DNA of 64,000 nt from Macropodus opercularis (Eukaryota > Chordata > Actinopteri > Anabantiformes > Osphronemidae). The DNA is taken from positions 3,168,501-3,232,500 of the forward strand of contig CM061091.1 of the NCBI GenBank assembly GCA_030770545.1, in the 5' to 3' direction. A program made the translations under genes and the position numbers. The notes beneath the pieces are model-generated. The model was not told the DNA's origin and did no database searches. It worked only from the letters and a program-made list of their open reading frames with translations. Shown piece by piece: positions 26,201 through 41,200 of this stretch. Positions within the stretch are counted from its first letter, which is position 1, and every line of letters starts with the position of its first letter.

Positions 26201-29200
26201 CGTAGCAATCAATTCAATGTAATGGATTTAAACCTTAAAATTACGTTGTCTATTCTGTGGTGAAGTCGAAAGTATTCCATAATGCAAAACATACACGGAA
26301 AACAGACATAATAGAGAACGGCTGACTCTGAACAACTCTACAGAAGATTAAGGGAGTGTGAACTTGCCAGCAGGTGGCTGCGCTTTGTGGACTTGTGGAT
26401 CATGACTCTATGCTGCCCTGGGTTTCCTCCAGACACTCTGGGAGCCTAGAGCACAGGCCAGTATAATACAACCCAACACAAAACCAATGCAGACAATATT
26501 TCTATAGGCATTGAAAATGATGTATGAGCTCAGTATTTTAGGCTACACATTTAAATTAAGGCAGATGCTAAAAACAACCATCTCATGAAACTTTCCTTAA
26601 AAGTCAGAATTTTCCTGAATCACTTCCAGTGTGTTCAGACACACACCCCTTATTCTTAACGATGGCCAGATGTGCCTGAGTGAGGCCGGGCTGACTGCAT
26701 CCTCTGTAGAGGGATGCACATATGTCATGTTCCCACCAGACCACGACCTCCTCAATTGGCCCGAGGGACAAAACCAAGCTGCCTTAGGGGAAAATGCATA
26801 AATGGGAGTTGAACAGATGATTATCTGCTGAAACTCAAGGAATAAACGTACTGTACGTCAGTGTTTTGTATTTATCATTTGGCTTCACTCTATTTTGTTA
26901 TGTAACAACAACTGCCTGCTGCTGGCAGGTGTAATGCTCAAGGAAGCCTGGTCCTTATCCGTGGAAACGACGCGTGTTGACAGATATGTTGTAGAGCTGA
27001 CTGTTTCAAGCTGTGTTGGGGCATAATAACCCCTATGAAAACATAACGGCTGGTGCTGTGGGTGTGCAGATGCTGAGCTCGCGGGACTCCTGTGTGGGAC
27101 CACTTCTCATCATCAGTTCGACGCGACGCCATCCAGCCTGCTCTTCTTATTAAGAGTCCAAACTAAAACATGGCTGCAGACATCGACGTGTGCGTTGCTG
27201 GGATCGTAGCTGGCAAAAACCATCTGCATGTGCGTGCCGGCCATCTGGAATCGGCTTCTTTCGTGCCAACACGAATGACTGACTTATTTTTTTTCTCTTT
27301 AAGTCTTCTTGGCTGGAAATCGTATCATTCATCAAGCCATGTGTTTTTCTGTGTGCATGAGAATGTACTAACCAAAATAAATAAACCTGAAGTGGAACAT
27401 CAGAGCCCACTGTGTTCCATTAGAGAAGTCTTAGGGTTTTGCTCCTGAGGTGGTTGCCCTGATGCTTCCGGTGCTGTTAGTGTACAGTGCACACAGAGAT
27501 GCGGACAGCTGCAGTTTTATTGATTTGTATATCATATTTTGATAAATGACAAACACAGGCACTGCAGGTATTCACATGAAAATAGTAAATTAATACAGCT
27601 CTGATATGATGGCACCACAAACAGTAACACTGGATGACGTGTGCGTCATTTGTGTGGGAATGCAGTTAGATTCTCATGTATAAATGCCAATAAAAATAGC
27701 TAAAGATGGGTAATTGCACAGTGTAATCATACTGACTGACTGTTGCTGAAGACAAGTCTTAGTGTTTACAACTGTTAACCCAATGACAGACTTTACAATC
27801 GGCCTGCTCCTGTGTCTTTTGGATTCCAGTCATGTCTGTGAGGGTAAGAGTCGGATGGAGCGCGTTAGAGGAGGGGAGGCCGAGAACGCATCGCACACCT
27901 GACAAACACTGACGCGTGTTTGAACCGCGAGGGAAGAGCGTGGCCCGGCTGTAACCACATAGTCTCTACCGGCCTCACTGAAACGCACAGGCTCGTGTAG
28001 GATTCACCAAGCTTTCAGCTGTGATGGACCACAGTGCTCCTTCATGCTGCTGCTTTGGGCGTTTAGTGGGTGCGTGCCAATCCTGAGAGCATCAGAGTGA
28101 CACCTAAGAGCCCGTAATTACGGAGCATCGCGTCCGTGTCGGCCCTTGTTCTCAGCTTTTAGAGGTATGCACTGTTTTATGCACTTACGTTGTCAGCGCA
28201 TGTGTGGGTCTTTTTTTTTCTTATTATTAAAAAATTCCAACTAATATGATTTCTGTTATACCAATAACTGCACAATCCTTCACACTTTAGATGGTTGTAG
28301 GTGTCACATTCTTAGGAACCACTTCGTTTCCATCGGGTTCTTGCTTGCGATCAAAGCGTTCACTTTGAAGTGGAAGGAAAATCTTCTAAAAGTGTGTGTT
28401 TCTACTTTCCGTCTACTGGTTGTGTAGATGATGCTTCTGTGCTGACTCGGCTTCGATGCCGCAGCGGTGGCACAGACGAGACTGCTCTTGGTCGCCGGTA
28501 CGTCACTGGCGATAAAATCACTTTGCCCAAATATCGGAAGGAGCTGCGCTGCGATGACCTTGAAGTGACTTCTGTCTGCCTCTGTCGGGAGCTCTGGCCC
28601 TGCTATCAGGCTTGTTGTCAAATCATGTCAAACAGAGAGCCTTGAAGCTGTGCACTGTTGTGTAGATTTGGTTGGCAGAGGGCAAAGATATCGCGTGCTT
28701 TATTTATTTATTTATTTGATAAACTTGTCTCGCGTGTGAGGTAGATAGAGCTCGGTGTGCGATATCTGCCATCGCTTCTCTCCTCTGCTTTCCCTCCTCC
28801 CGCTTGTAAACGAAGCCTCTTTGTCCCTGTTGCCCCCTTTGCCTTGTGACTTGGCTCACGCTGCTTTAGAAAATCTGGGGCATGTTTACAGTCGGGGCTT
28901 TTAGGAGCGTCTTGGCAGCCCTGCACCTGCCAAGCAGCCAATCATTCATCCCACCCTTAGTGTACTATTAAACCTCAGAAAAACAACGGATCCTGCCTCA
29001 TTTCCAGTGAATTCCAGTGCTTGCCAAAGTGAATGCATATATTTGATTTCTCAACGACATGTGCCTGCAAGCTAGCACCCGCTGATGCTGGGTTTAAGAA
29101 CAGTCTGATCACACGCTGCCGGTCTCTCAACACTGAAATGACGATGTTGGCAATTAAACCAAAATATTGCTCATCTTCTGTAATTCAGCCAACCTTATGT

Positions 29201-32200
29201 GTTATTGTTATTATCCTGCTTTCTCCAGTTTCTCTCTGCATGGTGGTAGACAAGCATTTAAAGGTTTGACCAACTCCTTTTGCAACTGGCCATTGCAACT
29301 TCCGTTTGAGTCCCAGCCGGAAATTCACAGAACTTGTGCTGTTAACTCCTTCAGCAAGTTAGCACCAACAATAAAATGGGCAAATTGATTGATTGGTAGG
29401 TGTGATAAGCATTAGCAGAGGTCGGGGGGACCAGCCTGGTGACAGCCAGCTGATTAAACGGTCGGGTGATGAATGGGCCTGGAGCCTGGCTGTGAAGTGC
29501 CCTGCAGTTCGGCGGCGGGTCTCTGTGGACAGCCGGCATTTCGCTGCAAGCATGTCAACACACACAAGTGGCCTGCTGCATCAGAACATACAAAAAAAAT
29601 CAAGTACTGGAGATGAAGAGAGAGGCGGGGGGGCAGGAGAGAGGGGAGGCCTTGAGAGTCTGGTTCGAAAGCGCTGCACTGACATTTGTTACTGCTCGAC
29701 CTTCTGCTCTTATCAAAGATCCATCTCAAAAAGCTTTGGGGGGAAAAGCTTTTAAAAAATAACTCCCATCTTCGTGTTTCTTCATAGGTCAACATCTCCA
29801 TCTCGTCTTCTTGGTTACAACTCCCACTCGGTGCCTTGGCCTCAGCCCTCCGCCCCCTCTGGCCTCCTGCTAAGTAGCCCCTGCCTACTCCGAGCGTCCG
29901 AGGCTCCTCTGCTCATTATTCCCTTGTCTGTCTGAGAGGATGTCGTGATTTATGCCGGAGTTTTAATATGCTGAGAGATGCCTGTTTTGGGTTCCAGTGA
30001 ATGGTCAAAACCCAAGGGAGCCGTGACAGTCAAGTGATGATATCTCCCCCTGTGGAGCAGGGAGATGACGCTGCTTTGTCTGCTCACTGCCGGCTCCGTT
30101 GGAACTGAACGTAACTCTCTTTACGAGCGTTTTGGACATTTTTAACAGACTTAATTTACCTTGAACTAAATCAGATTTTCTTCTCATGGGAAAACGTGTA
30201 TCTCTTCCTGTCCTTAGTGACCTAACGATGACAAAAGCCTTTTAGTGAACGTTCCCTCTGCCTCCTCTGATTTTAATGACAGGCCCCCTCTTCATTGACT
30301 CCAGATGTCACTGCGTTTTAAACTGAACGAGGGCTGCTGGTCTGGAAAGGTTTGAAGATTTGATTTTGGACAAGCTGTGGCTTGTGCAGCTGGTTCTCAC
30401 TCCCACAAGAGGAGAGACGATCATCTGCCAAAGTGCTTCGAGTGTTAGATAAACCATTTGTTTGTGAGCATACAGAAAAGCTGGTGGTGGGTTGTGAACA
30501 TTTATTGCAGTTTACTAGCTCTGTTTGCGTTATGGTCCAATGCACCACCTGGAGTGTTGGGGATGAGGGCGCTGCTGGTGTCTTCTGGAACTTTCAGATG
30601 TGTCTAAATGTGACTTCAGTTTCTTGCTTGTACACAGGCTGTAACTAGTTGAACTGCAGCAAATAGGAGCGTTAAAGTCAATGAGTCCGTGACTGGAAGA
30701 GCATGTCGAGTGAGTAAGATAATAGATAAACATTTACAAAGATGGCCACAAACTGCAAAGACATGAAATATGTAAGCAAAGCGCACAAATATTTATTTAT
30801 ACATATCCCATGTCTTGGGTGAACTCTAGAAGATTGTTAGTCTTGTTGTTGGATATCAAGTAGACACAGGCCCGGTCACAAGGAATCTGTTGTGGTTTGT
30901 GTGAACTGTACCTTTACTTACTGAGTAGCTTGTCAGTCCTTTTACTTGGCTCGAAAATCAGTTCAAACCTCTTAAAACTTCACTTTCGCAGTTCAAGGCA
31001 GCTGCTGAAGCCTCTGTGGATGACCCACAGCTATTTGCTACGTGGAGGCGATTGCTATGAAAGAGCAATGTGTACACGACTTCATCACAGGGACGATTTG
31101 AGGCTGCGGGAAAAGGAGCGACGTGGGGAAAAAGTTGCTTGTGTGACTTATTGCCTGCTGCTAAGAAATCCATTTGAAGAGGTCTGGCACGGGCCAGAAT
31201 GCAGCAAGTTTTTTCCAGCTGTCAGTACTGGGAACGGAGAGAGAGCCACCACAGGGAAACGTGGATGTGGCTCGCTGTCGTATGTGCGCCATGTTCTCAT
31301 GGAGCTGCTTGGCTGCTGTGCGGGTTGAAGAAATGACAACATTCTGCTGTTGTAAAGTCCTATTTTACATGCATGTTAATCCAGACTCAATTTCTGATGA
31401 CGTCATCCATGGGGCTTATGGGACGTTTGAGCCATCACATTAAAGGAAACTTGATGGATGGATGATCAACAAGTCGGTGAATACTGATTTATGTAAGACA
31501 GCAACAGGAGCTGAGTGCATTTAAACGAGACACAAACCCACAGACTGCTCCTGTAAGCAGAACCTCTACTGCTTCCTGTTCTGTCCTGATGATGGTCTTC
31601 TCTGAGCTTATGTGTTTCTTCCTGCTGTTTCCCAGATGCAAAGGAGAGGTTGGCCAAGAGATTCTCTGTGGACGGCGTCTTCAATTACACCTCCCTGCTG
31701 CTGAGCCAGGAGGATGACATGCTCTACGTCGGAGCCAGGGAGGCACTGTTTGCCCTCACGCTGTCCGACATCAGCAAGACCAAGCTACAGAAGAATGTGA
31801 GTGTGGTTTGGCAAACGGAGCCCTCGTGGCTGAAGGTTTGAGATTAGTGTTAACATGCGCTAACAAATCATGGTTAAATCCATGATTTGTATGGAGATAA
31901 ATGGCAAGTGGGTGTTTGGATCTACTCCACACACAAACTCAGAGTCATTCTCTCAGCCTGTTTCCCTAAAATACCTTCACATGACTGATTCAGATTTTAT
32001 ATTTCCATCGCCAGCTGAAGTGGGCCACTCCAGCTGGGAAGAGGGAGGAGTGCGGCTTCAAAGGGAAGAACCTGGAGGTCAGAGTTGTCTTCCACTACTT
32101 CAACAATGCAATAAATAACAACGTGTAAAGTATTGAACGCGTGCAGTCTGCTTCATATTGTTTTAGCGCTTTATGGCTGAAAGCAAAGCGATTCCTCAGG

Positions 32201-35200
32201 TGTGTGCGCGTTCGCTGGGGAATTGCTCTTCTTCCCTCTGCGTGTCTGTCACCTTGTTGTCGTGCCAGCTGCTGTATCCGTGGGCGACGAGCCTCGGTAA
32301 TCTGTGCTGCAGCGTACATCTCTGGTCTGTGTATAACAGACAGATCACCAGGCAGCTGCTGGTTTGGGGAGGTTTTATCAACGGTGTTTGACAAAAGGAA
32401 ACATTTTTCTTTCAGTATCTTTCAGACACCTTCTGATCGTGTTTTTTAGCAGATTTACTTACAATCAAGGGTATTTCAGGCCAGACCGTTTGAGGAGCAC
32501 ATTCAGCTGTAGACTTTGATGTAGATTCACAGAGCTTGACCTCTCTCCATTTGTTCTCCATCCAGACTGATTGCTTCAATTACATAAAAATCCTCCTGCG
32601 GCTGAATAGCACTCATCTCTATGTGTGTGGCACCTATGCTTTCAGTCCTGTCTGCGCCTACATAGTAAGTAATGACCTCTATCTTTTTACTTCCATTTTT
32701 TCTTCTGTCATGTAATAAAAGTCCTTATTGTCACTTCCTGAACTTTAACAGATTGTATTGATGCTCTCTCAAGGAGTCGGACTGTTGTTTCCACCGTGTT
32801 AGTATCAGATCTGTTGTTATCCAAGCATAACCAAGTCCCGCTGAGGCAGTTCATCCATAAGGGGGGTACATGAGCTGTGAGGCTTCCAGCTAGAGGAGAG
32901 CAGTGGGTCTGTTTATCTAGTGAAGGAGTACATCTGCTGTGATAGTAGCAGGCAGCAGGATGACACTGATTTCAGCAGTGGGGGGCAGTCAAGCTTGGCG
33001 TCAGCTCAGCTCTGAAAGCGGGGCGTTAAACTCTCCTCTTTGACTTGAGAAGGAAAGAACAACATGGTTCGCCTCAGACCACAGATGATGAGCCAGGACT
33101 CAAGGTCCTGAACTGGGATTCCATGCATATCTGGATGAAAACGTGCCATGTAGACAGATTCCACCAGCTGTGTGTGTGTGTGGGTGTGTGTGTGTGTGTG
33201 TGTGTGTTTCACTATTCCTACCAGTCACACACTCTGAGATGCATAATATTAACATCAGTACATGTTTTGTTATTATAGACCCGCAAAACAGGCTTTTACA
33301 GACAGTGTAACTGAGGCCGACAAGAAACTAAACAATCAAAAACACAGACATGAATTCAAATAAACTACGAATGAAACGGCATCTAATGAAGACAAAGCGT
33401 GGGAAGATTTCCCTGGCATCTGAGGCAACATACTGTCCTGTTTGACATGCGTGTTATGGGAAAAGTTCCTATCACTGCAAACGCTGTGATGTGTCTAGAA
33501 TTGTACTCTGAATTTTGGGAATTTCAACTATTGCATCCCTGCAGCAAATAATGTTTGTCCTTCAAGGGAATTGTCGAAGCTGAAGCGATTCATCTGAATG
33601 ACTCTGCAAAAGCTACTTTGGACATCGTTTTAAATTACACTAGAATTAATTACAGTAACTAGAATGGACATGTATTTAATATTTATTATTATTATTATTT
33701 ATATTTATTTAATACTTATTCAAGGGAATTTTATGATTTTGTCTTAGGAGGACGAAATGGATAAAAAATGATTGAGACAGCAGAGGTCAAAATATCCTGA
33801 CTTTGGAGGAATGGCATTAGACTTGCCAGTGATAAATAATGTCCTGCTTTTCAGTATCTCTAGGTTTTCCCTGCCTGGAAAATGTCAGCAATGCAGGCTT
33901 CTATTTGAAAAGCTCTGCCCTGAAATTAAAGTGAAGTCACTTTTTCTAAGAAATGATGAAACTCCTCCAGAGTTGAGGAAAACATTACTCAACCTTTTCT
34001 TAAATGCTACATTTTGATGAGTTTGCCTGTGATATACACACGAGTAAACAATATATTAATGGGAACGGGCAAAGGCATCTAGAGGTATGTTCTGTTAATT
34101 GACAGTGTTGACACACAATCTCAGTTTTCATCAGTGAATTTATGTTTTCCTATATAATCAGCCAAAAGAGAGACCATCTCAGTTTCTTTTTTAATGGCTC
34201 AGCCGTCTCCTGAAACATCTGGCCACTGTAAACATCATTTAAACATGAGTAAAGATAGAATTATTGGAACAGATTTGAGCAAAGGATTAATGCTCTTTAC
34301 AGAGAGCCTTCGTGGCAGCGGAGCGCAGGCGGCTGACAACAAACAACAGTAGCTAGATTCATATCCAAGTGCATCTGTGCGGCTTTTTATTTGGTTTTGT
34401 AGAAAACAGAGGAACACAGGAATAAAATGTCAGGATTAGAGCTTGTCGCTTGTTGATAGTTTACACGTTAGTCTCCTGTAGCGTCCTGCTGAAGCCTGAC
34501 AAGAAGTCGGTGTATTGAAATGATCGTGTAGAGAGAGCAGGCCTGAGGTTGCGGAGCTCACTCTTTACTGTGCTTAAGGGATGTTTTGCTTGTTTGTCTC
34601 TTTCCAGAACACGTCAACCTTTACACTGGTGAGAGACAAAGAGGGCGAGGTTGCGATGGAAGACGGGCGCAGCCGCTGTCCCTTTAATCCTGAGTACAAA
34701 TCCACTGCCATCATTGTTGGTACGTAGCCATAAGCAGCTTCTCTTTCTTGTGTGACGGGTGTTATTACGACCTGCTTCTTTGTGGGAAGAAAACCAGATC
34801 AGCTGTTTCTGAGTCCACTTCAACGTTGGCTGCATCCTTGATGAGTCTTGATGTGCCTGCTAATGTTGTTTGTCTGCTCCAACAGACACTGTGTTTCAAC
34901 TTCTTTAAAAAAGCATTTGGTGAATAAACGAGCTGGATTTGAGTGAAGAACACAAGCTGTATAATCTCTCAACTATTATCGACATAATTGCTGAAAGCAG
35001 CTATTTATTAGGTTAAATGAATGTTAAATCCTGCTCCTAATTGTCAGTGTGTGTTTTCTTTCCAGATGGTGAATTATACACTGGGACTGCCAGTAACTTT
35101 CAAGGAAACGAACCAGTCATTTACAAGAGTTTGGGTCAAGGAACGGCACTGAAGACAGAAAACTCTTTGACATGGTTGCAAGGTAAACTCTGTGGCAGAT

Positions 35201-38200
35201 AGAAGCTGCGAGCCGTGGTTATGGAGGCTACATGTTTCCTTTGTGCTCCTGTTTTTGACAGACCCTGTTTTTGTCGGGTCGGCGTACATCGAGGAGAGTC
35301 AGCCATTAGGCAACGCCGTGGGCGACGAGGACAAGGTTTACTTCTTCTTTAGCGAGACGGGAAGAGAGTTTGACTTCTTTGACAACACCATTGTGTCGAG
35401 GATTGCTCGCGTGTGTAAGGTGAGACACCTGGGGCTCAGGCGGCCATGCAAACGTAAGAGGCGCCGCAGGGCTCGTGCTTCCTCTCTCTAATCCTCATAC
35501 AATGACCTCAGAACGAGGCGGGACGTTCCGTGTCAAAGCATGTTTGGTAACATTTAACTGATGTGCACATGCCTGTGGATGCAATGGAAATGAGTCGCTG
35601 GTGCGTTGGAGCTGCCTAGCGTCGACTGTACAAACATGCTTTGAGCAGATTTAGTTTTCCACAATTATCATCCTCCTCCCTTCCTTCTCTCTGCAATGTC
35701 ACCTCCTCCTGTCTTCACGGTTTCATCTGTCCCTCCAGCTCCTTTTTCCTCCAGCGCTTGGAGCTTTGCAGGCTGTTTTAGTATTCAGGGCGGCCTCGCA
35801 GCGATATGGGAAGCGTTTCCTACTCTACTATGAGCCCTGCAGAAAGTGCTCACGGTTGGTGCAGGCCAATCACTTTGAGAAATCAGCTGCAGGCTTGTTT
35901 TTTTTACCTATGATTAGGTAAAGTAAAGCCTGATACACGTGCTCTTAGCATCCCTCTCTGACTGATGCTGCCTGTTCACGGAGGCAGTAATGGGAGTAAT
36001 CGTGGGGACAGCATGTAATCTTAAGTGACAGCTTAATGACTTCGTCCTGCGAGGCTCTGGCACTCGGTGCAGCGACACCTCTCACAGCCGTGGAGCACCT
36101 CCTGGGTTCTATATATGGAAATCGTTGACAGAAAGGCCTTCAGACTGAGGCGACTTGCTGCAAATGAACTGCGTAATGGAGACAGACAAAGACTGGCTTT
36201 CCCTCTGTGCACTGCCTTTATTTCGGTGGAATGTAGCAGCCCTCCTTTTCCCGGCTGACATCTTTTGAGACCCTGTTTAGTGCCAGTACCGCTGACCTGC
36301 AGGTGGTTTATTCTCGGTGCTTACCAACTTTAAAACGACAGTAGGAGCAGTAAAGTTTAAGACGGTGCTTTTTATTCTTTCTCATTTCTCATCGGTTTCG
36401 TCACGTGCCTGCTTTGGGTCCAGCAAACACTACCTTTTATTTCTTCTAGGCTGGTAACATGCACAGGCCCTTCCCTGTCTGTTTTGCAAAATATTCACCA
36501 AACACCAAAACTATTTGAGCGTGGTTTTCAGATATCCGAAACCTTTTGGGTGTTTGGTGCATTTGGCGGACATCATGAAGATAAAGACCACTCCTTTCTT
36601 GTAAGATAAGATAAATGAAAGCTCTTTCTCATGATGATCTGACTACTGTTTTACTTGCACTTGCCAAGTAATTCTGCTTTCAAGATGTTTTTCTCTTTCC
36701 CATCTGTCCTCCTCGTTCCACTCCCTCTTTGCTTTGTTTGTTCAGGTGTGCTCACGGATTGTTATGAGCACCGTGTGGCACGTGATGGTTAGGGTGAACG
36801 TAGGAGCGATGTAATGCAGCGTGTTTACTTTTGGAGGGTATCTATAAGGGGCAGCGGTACAAGCTATGCAGCAGAGCGATGGGAGTGAGCCGCTGAAGCT
36901 GGAATGCGGACGTGCTACCACCACAGCTTCGTAACTGGCTGCCAGGCTCTGCATCAGGCCCATGAGGTTTCACCTCATCGCTGGGTGACGGGACTGTTCG
37001 CGTGTAACGTGGTGATTTGGTTCTTTTAAACCAGTAGGTTTGCGTTCAGCGTTTTAGGGTTTGAAGTAGGAAAAGTGTCTTGAGATTGGGCGAGTCCACT
37101 TGTTTTGGTTCCCCTCCTTGTCCTGCAGCTATTTGCTGTGTGTTTATAGGCTCTCTGATAATTACCAGCCTCAGCAAAGTCATCTGATATCTGCAAACTC
37201 GAGGTTTTCACGGCTGCTTAACAGAAGAGTGGATGTGTGAGTGAGGCATGAGCCACTGATCTTGATTTCAAAGCTTGAATTAATTACGGACCATTGTTTG
37301 TTTTCCGTTTTAATGCCGTCCTTCAAAGAGCAGCTGAAACTTTTTTTCTCCCTCATTTTATTGTCACAGTATCCTTTGTAATTCACTATAACTTCACCAC
37401 ACATATGCTGAGCCATATGAACGACTGCTGAAGTTAGAATTCCACCAGGACATTCAGAGCTTGGTTGGCTGTTATTGTCATGTTATTTTACAGTAACAAC
37501 TAGTGGCTTTCCTTGTTTAACCTCAACAGCGCCCTCTGTGCCAGAGAGAAGGCCTTACAGGGTTTAACAGCGTTTAATAAAACAGGGTCCTATGTTTATT
37601 TTTTTCTAACAGATTAATGTGCATACTTCAACATCAAAACATTGTTGATGACGACTTTTTTGAAATAAACTTTTTTTTTTTAACTTTTTTGCTTGTCATC
37701 AACCTGCTTAGCTGACAATAATCTGTCTAATTGCTGCAGGGTGATAAAGGAGGCGAGCGGGTGCTCCAGAAGAAATGGACCACTTTCCTGAAGGCTCAGC
37801 TCCTGTGTTCCCTCCCTGATGATGGTTTCCCCTTCAACATAATCCAGGACATGTTTGTCCTGAAGCCTATGGGAGACAGCTGGGAGAGCACAGTGTTTTA
37901 CGGAGTCTTCACCTCACAGTGGTAAGAGACAAACAGGCTCTTTCATGAAGCAGCTTCATGGCGCTGCTTCAGCCCGTGTTTACACACAAGCACACGGGCG
38001 CTTTAATCTGCGCAGCTCATTCTCCTCATCTAAAGCCAGCTTTCTTTAATATCTGTGCTCAAACCTGGCACGTTGCCTTTTCTTCCCTGGCTTCTCTGAA
38101 TTTAGAGCAGCTGTAATGAGCTTAAACATCAACACAAGCTCATGCAGTAAAACACGGTGACATATCAGCAAAGGAATCACAGCAGTGAAATTACTTAAAT

Positions 38201-41200
38201 GGCCACTGAAGGTTAAGTCAATGTGTTGTGCTCACTATCCACACGAATTAGAACCAGGAAAAATACTATTTGTTTTCATCCACAGGTATAAAGGAGCCTC
38301 GGGCAGCTCAGCGGTGTGTGCTTTCACCATGGCCCAGGTGGAAAGAGCCTTCAGTGGGCGCTACCGAGAGGTGAACAGGGAGACCCAGCAGTGGTACACA
38401 TACAACCACCCTGTGCCAGAACCACGCCCTGGAGCGGTGAGTGGTCATCCAGTGACAGCAAATCTAGAAGCATCAGGTTGGGTTTGGTCGGCTGTTCAAT
38501 CACGGAGCAATTCCTAAAACATACCTTATTTATTAAGTAATAAATATTAGTATTCCGTTTCTATTTCTAGTGATGGCTCACATTGAACTTAATTTGGTTT
38601 CTGGTTTACTCAGTGTGTGACCAACCAGGCCAGGCAAATGGGAATTCAGTCATCCCTGCACATGCCTGACAAAGTGCTCAACTTTCTCAAGGACCATTTC
38701 CTGATGGACAGCGTGATCCGCAGCACGCCCCTGCTGCTCAAACGTAGCGTGCGCTACACGCAGATCGCCGTTCACAAGATCCAGGGCATGGAGAGGGCGT
38801 ATGATGTGCTCTTCATCGGAACAGGTACACTTTGGATTTGAAGAGTTATCACACCTCTGTTTTTTACACTTCGTGTTTCAAAAGCAGGGAACTGTTTTCC
38901 GCTCTGGATTCATCTTCTCCTCGTTGTCTCTGTCTTCCAGATGATGGAAAACTCCATAAAGCCATCAATGCCAACGATAAAATGCACATCATAGAGGAGA
39001 TCGTTCTGTTTCCTGAGCCTCAGCCTGTGCAACACATTGAACTCGATCCTCAGAGGGTAAATTACAACTCTATCATTACCTCATTCATGCAGAAGCCAAT
39101 TAAGTAGATTTGTGTCCGTACACATTTGGTGCTGGTTGATGTCATTGGTTGTATCATTTAACTTATTGGGTAACTAACTTATTAGCTTGTGAAGTTGTGT
39201 AAGGGCTATATTTACCAGAGCTCAACAGGCTGCAGCATTTCCTTTGCACAGGGAACACACCACTGGGTCTGCCTGTAAGTTATAGCTCCATCCATAACTA
39301 AATTTCATTACCTTGTTTCTCTTTATTGCGTAACGTCCTCTCTCCAGACCACAGCAGCCAAACTACAATCTTCTCTTATTATGTAACTCTAATAAAGTCC
39401 ATGTGTTCTGAGTGTATTCTTAGTCCTCATGTCCCTATTTGGAGCTAAGACAGAATCCACACGTCAGACTTCTATACTGCTACTGCTACAGCATCAGTAT
39501 CTGTGTCTCATTACCAGTGAAAATGCATCACATGCAGATAGTGTATGCGCTGTCTGAAAAGTGTTAATACCAAAGAACAAATAATAGACCAGACTGTTCA
39601 TCAAGGATGTTTTTGACTACAACCAAATGACTCAGCTGGCACCAACTAGAGGAACAGCTGGCCAGAGTTATTCCTTTGTTTGGGTATATTGCTCTGTTTA
39701 TCTGAAGTTACTCTTTCATGTTTTCCCTTTTTGAATTCATAGGGTTTGTCCCACCCTGCTCCCTTCGTCGAGATATTTGTATCACACTGACTAACACATG
39801 GCGATTCTCATCTGCAGGGTCTGCTGTTTGTTTCCTCCTATTCGGGGCTGGTGGAGGTTGCCGTTGCCAACTGCTCCAACTACCTGAGCTGTGGAGAGTG
39901 TGTGTTGTCCAGAGATCCCTACTGCGCCTGGACGGGGCGTCAGTGCCGGGACGTCAGGATGGCTCCACCCGACAGGTTGGACCTCAGTGGCCTCGAGTCT
40001 TATTTCTGGATACAGGAGATGGTTGAACCATGAATAGTCTGCACCCATATTAACGCACAACATACAGTGGGTCACATCTGCTGGAACAAATAGCATTTGA
40101 GTATGTTAGTCATTCTGCTAAATCCGTATTCACAGGTGTTATCATCCCAGAAGTTGAGGCTTTACATGAGTGTGTCTATTTAAGGTTCCTTTCATTCCAG
40201 CTGCTGACCTTAACCTTGTTGTTTGTGGTTTGCTCTGCCTCAGCCACTGGCAGCAGGATGTGGAGGAGGCCGATACATCAGCGATCTGCAACAGGACGTT
40301 TTCCAACGCCAGATCAAACAGACCACTGGCTTCTCGTGAGTGTGCTCTCTTAGTGCAGTTGTCTCTAATTAGAGTGGATCCTCTCAAAACTCTTACTCAT
40401 TCTGTTCCTTGTAGTTTTAATTTCAAATTTGTACAGCGCACACAGAAAGACCTGGTTTAACCTTGCAAAGGCTTGTGACTACAGGATTTCCAAGAGATAT
40501 TTTCAAAAATCCTAATCCTTTAAATTAAGCTGTTTCCAGTGCAGGTTAAAAAAAATCCTGAAATCTTTCAGTGTCGTGAGGCTGCATTTGTATTACTTTT
40601 TCTATAGGTGGCTCCCATTGTCAGCTCATTACAATCCCAGCCAACACGTTCAGAGTTCTGCCCTGTAAGCTCAGATCCAACTTGGCTCAGCGGAGGTGGC
40701 GTCACAGCGCCAGCGCCAGACAGTTCCTCTACGCGACCCCTGAGGGGAACCTGGTGGTGGTGGCTCAGGCCGACAGGGTGGAAACCTACGAGTGCTGGTC
40801 AGAGGAGGAGGGTTTCCGTCAGCTGTTGGCCAATTACTGCGTGAGGGCGGAACCCCGTCAGGAAAGCACCACTCTCATTGGTCACTCGCGCACACCGCAC
40901 GTGAAGCAAGAGGAGACCATTATACTGCCCGGCAAATCTCGCTCCGAACAGATGCACACGAAGACGTACTGGAACGAACTGATAGTGGTGTGTGCCCTCC
41001 TGGCCTTCTCCCTTGTGGTGTTCTCGTTGTTCGTCATCTACAGGAACCGTGACCATATGAAGTCCATGCTGAAGCAGGGCGAGTGCTCGAACATGCAGCA
41101 GAAGAAGCCAAGGATAGTGGGGAAGCCTGCTGAGAGCTTGCCGCTCAACGGTAACACCATCCCTGTTTCTACTTCAGATCACAAGGGGTACCAGACTCTA

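Larger units (their letters stand above)
23222..31635 (+). other. sema4b: Intron between sema4b coding exons 1 and 2
   Basis: An 8.4 kb intron bounded by GTAAGT and CCCAG. It contains ATTT-rich runs (about 23,723 and 28,700), a GA microsatellite near 24.86 kb and no recognisable exon on either strand. Open frames inside are short and without family motifs. Confidence 0.85.
31797..40607 (+). other. sema4b: Remaining sema4b introns
   Basis: Twelve introns separate the coding exons listed individually: 218, 488, 1,943, 346, 79, 2,320, 364, 177, 116, 761, 268 and 272 bases. All begin GT and end AG. Apart from the TG and ATT repeats I see no extra coding exon, RNA gene or mobile element in them. 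Confidence 0.85.
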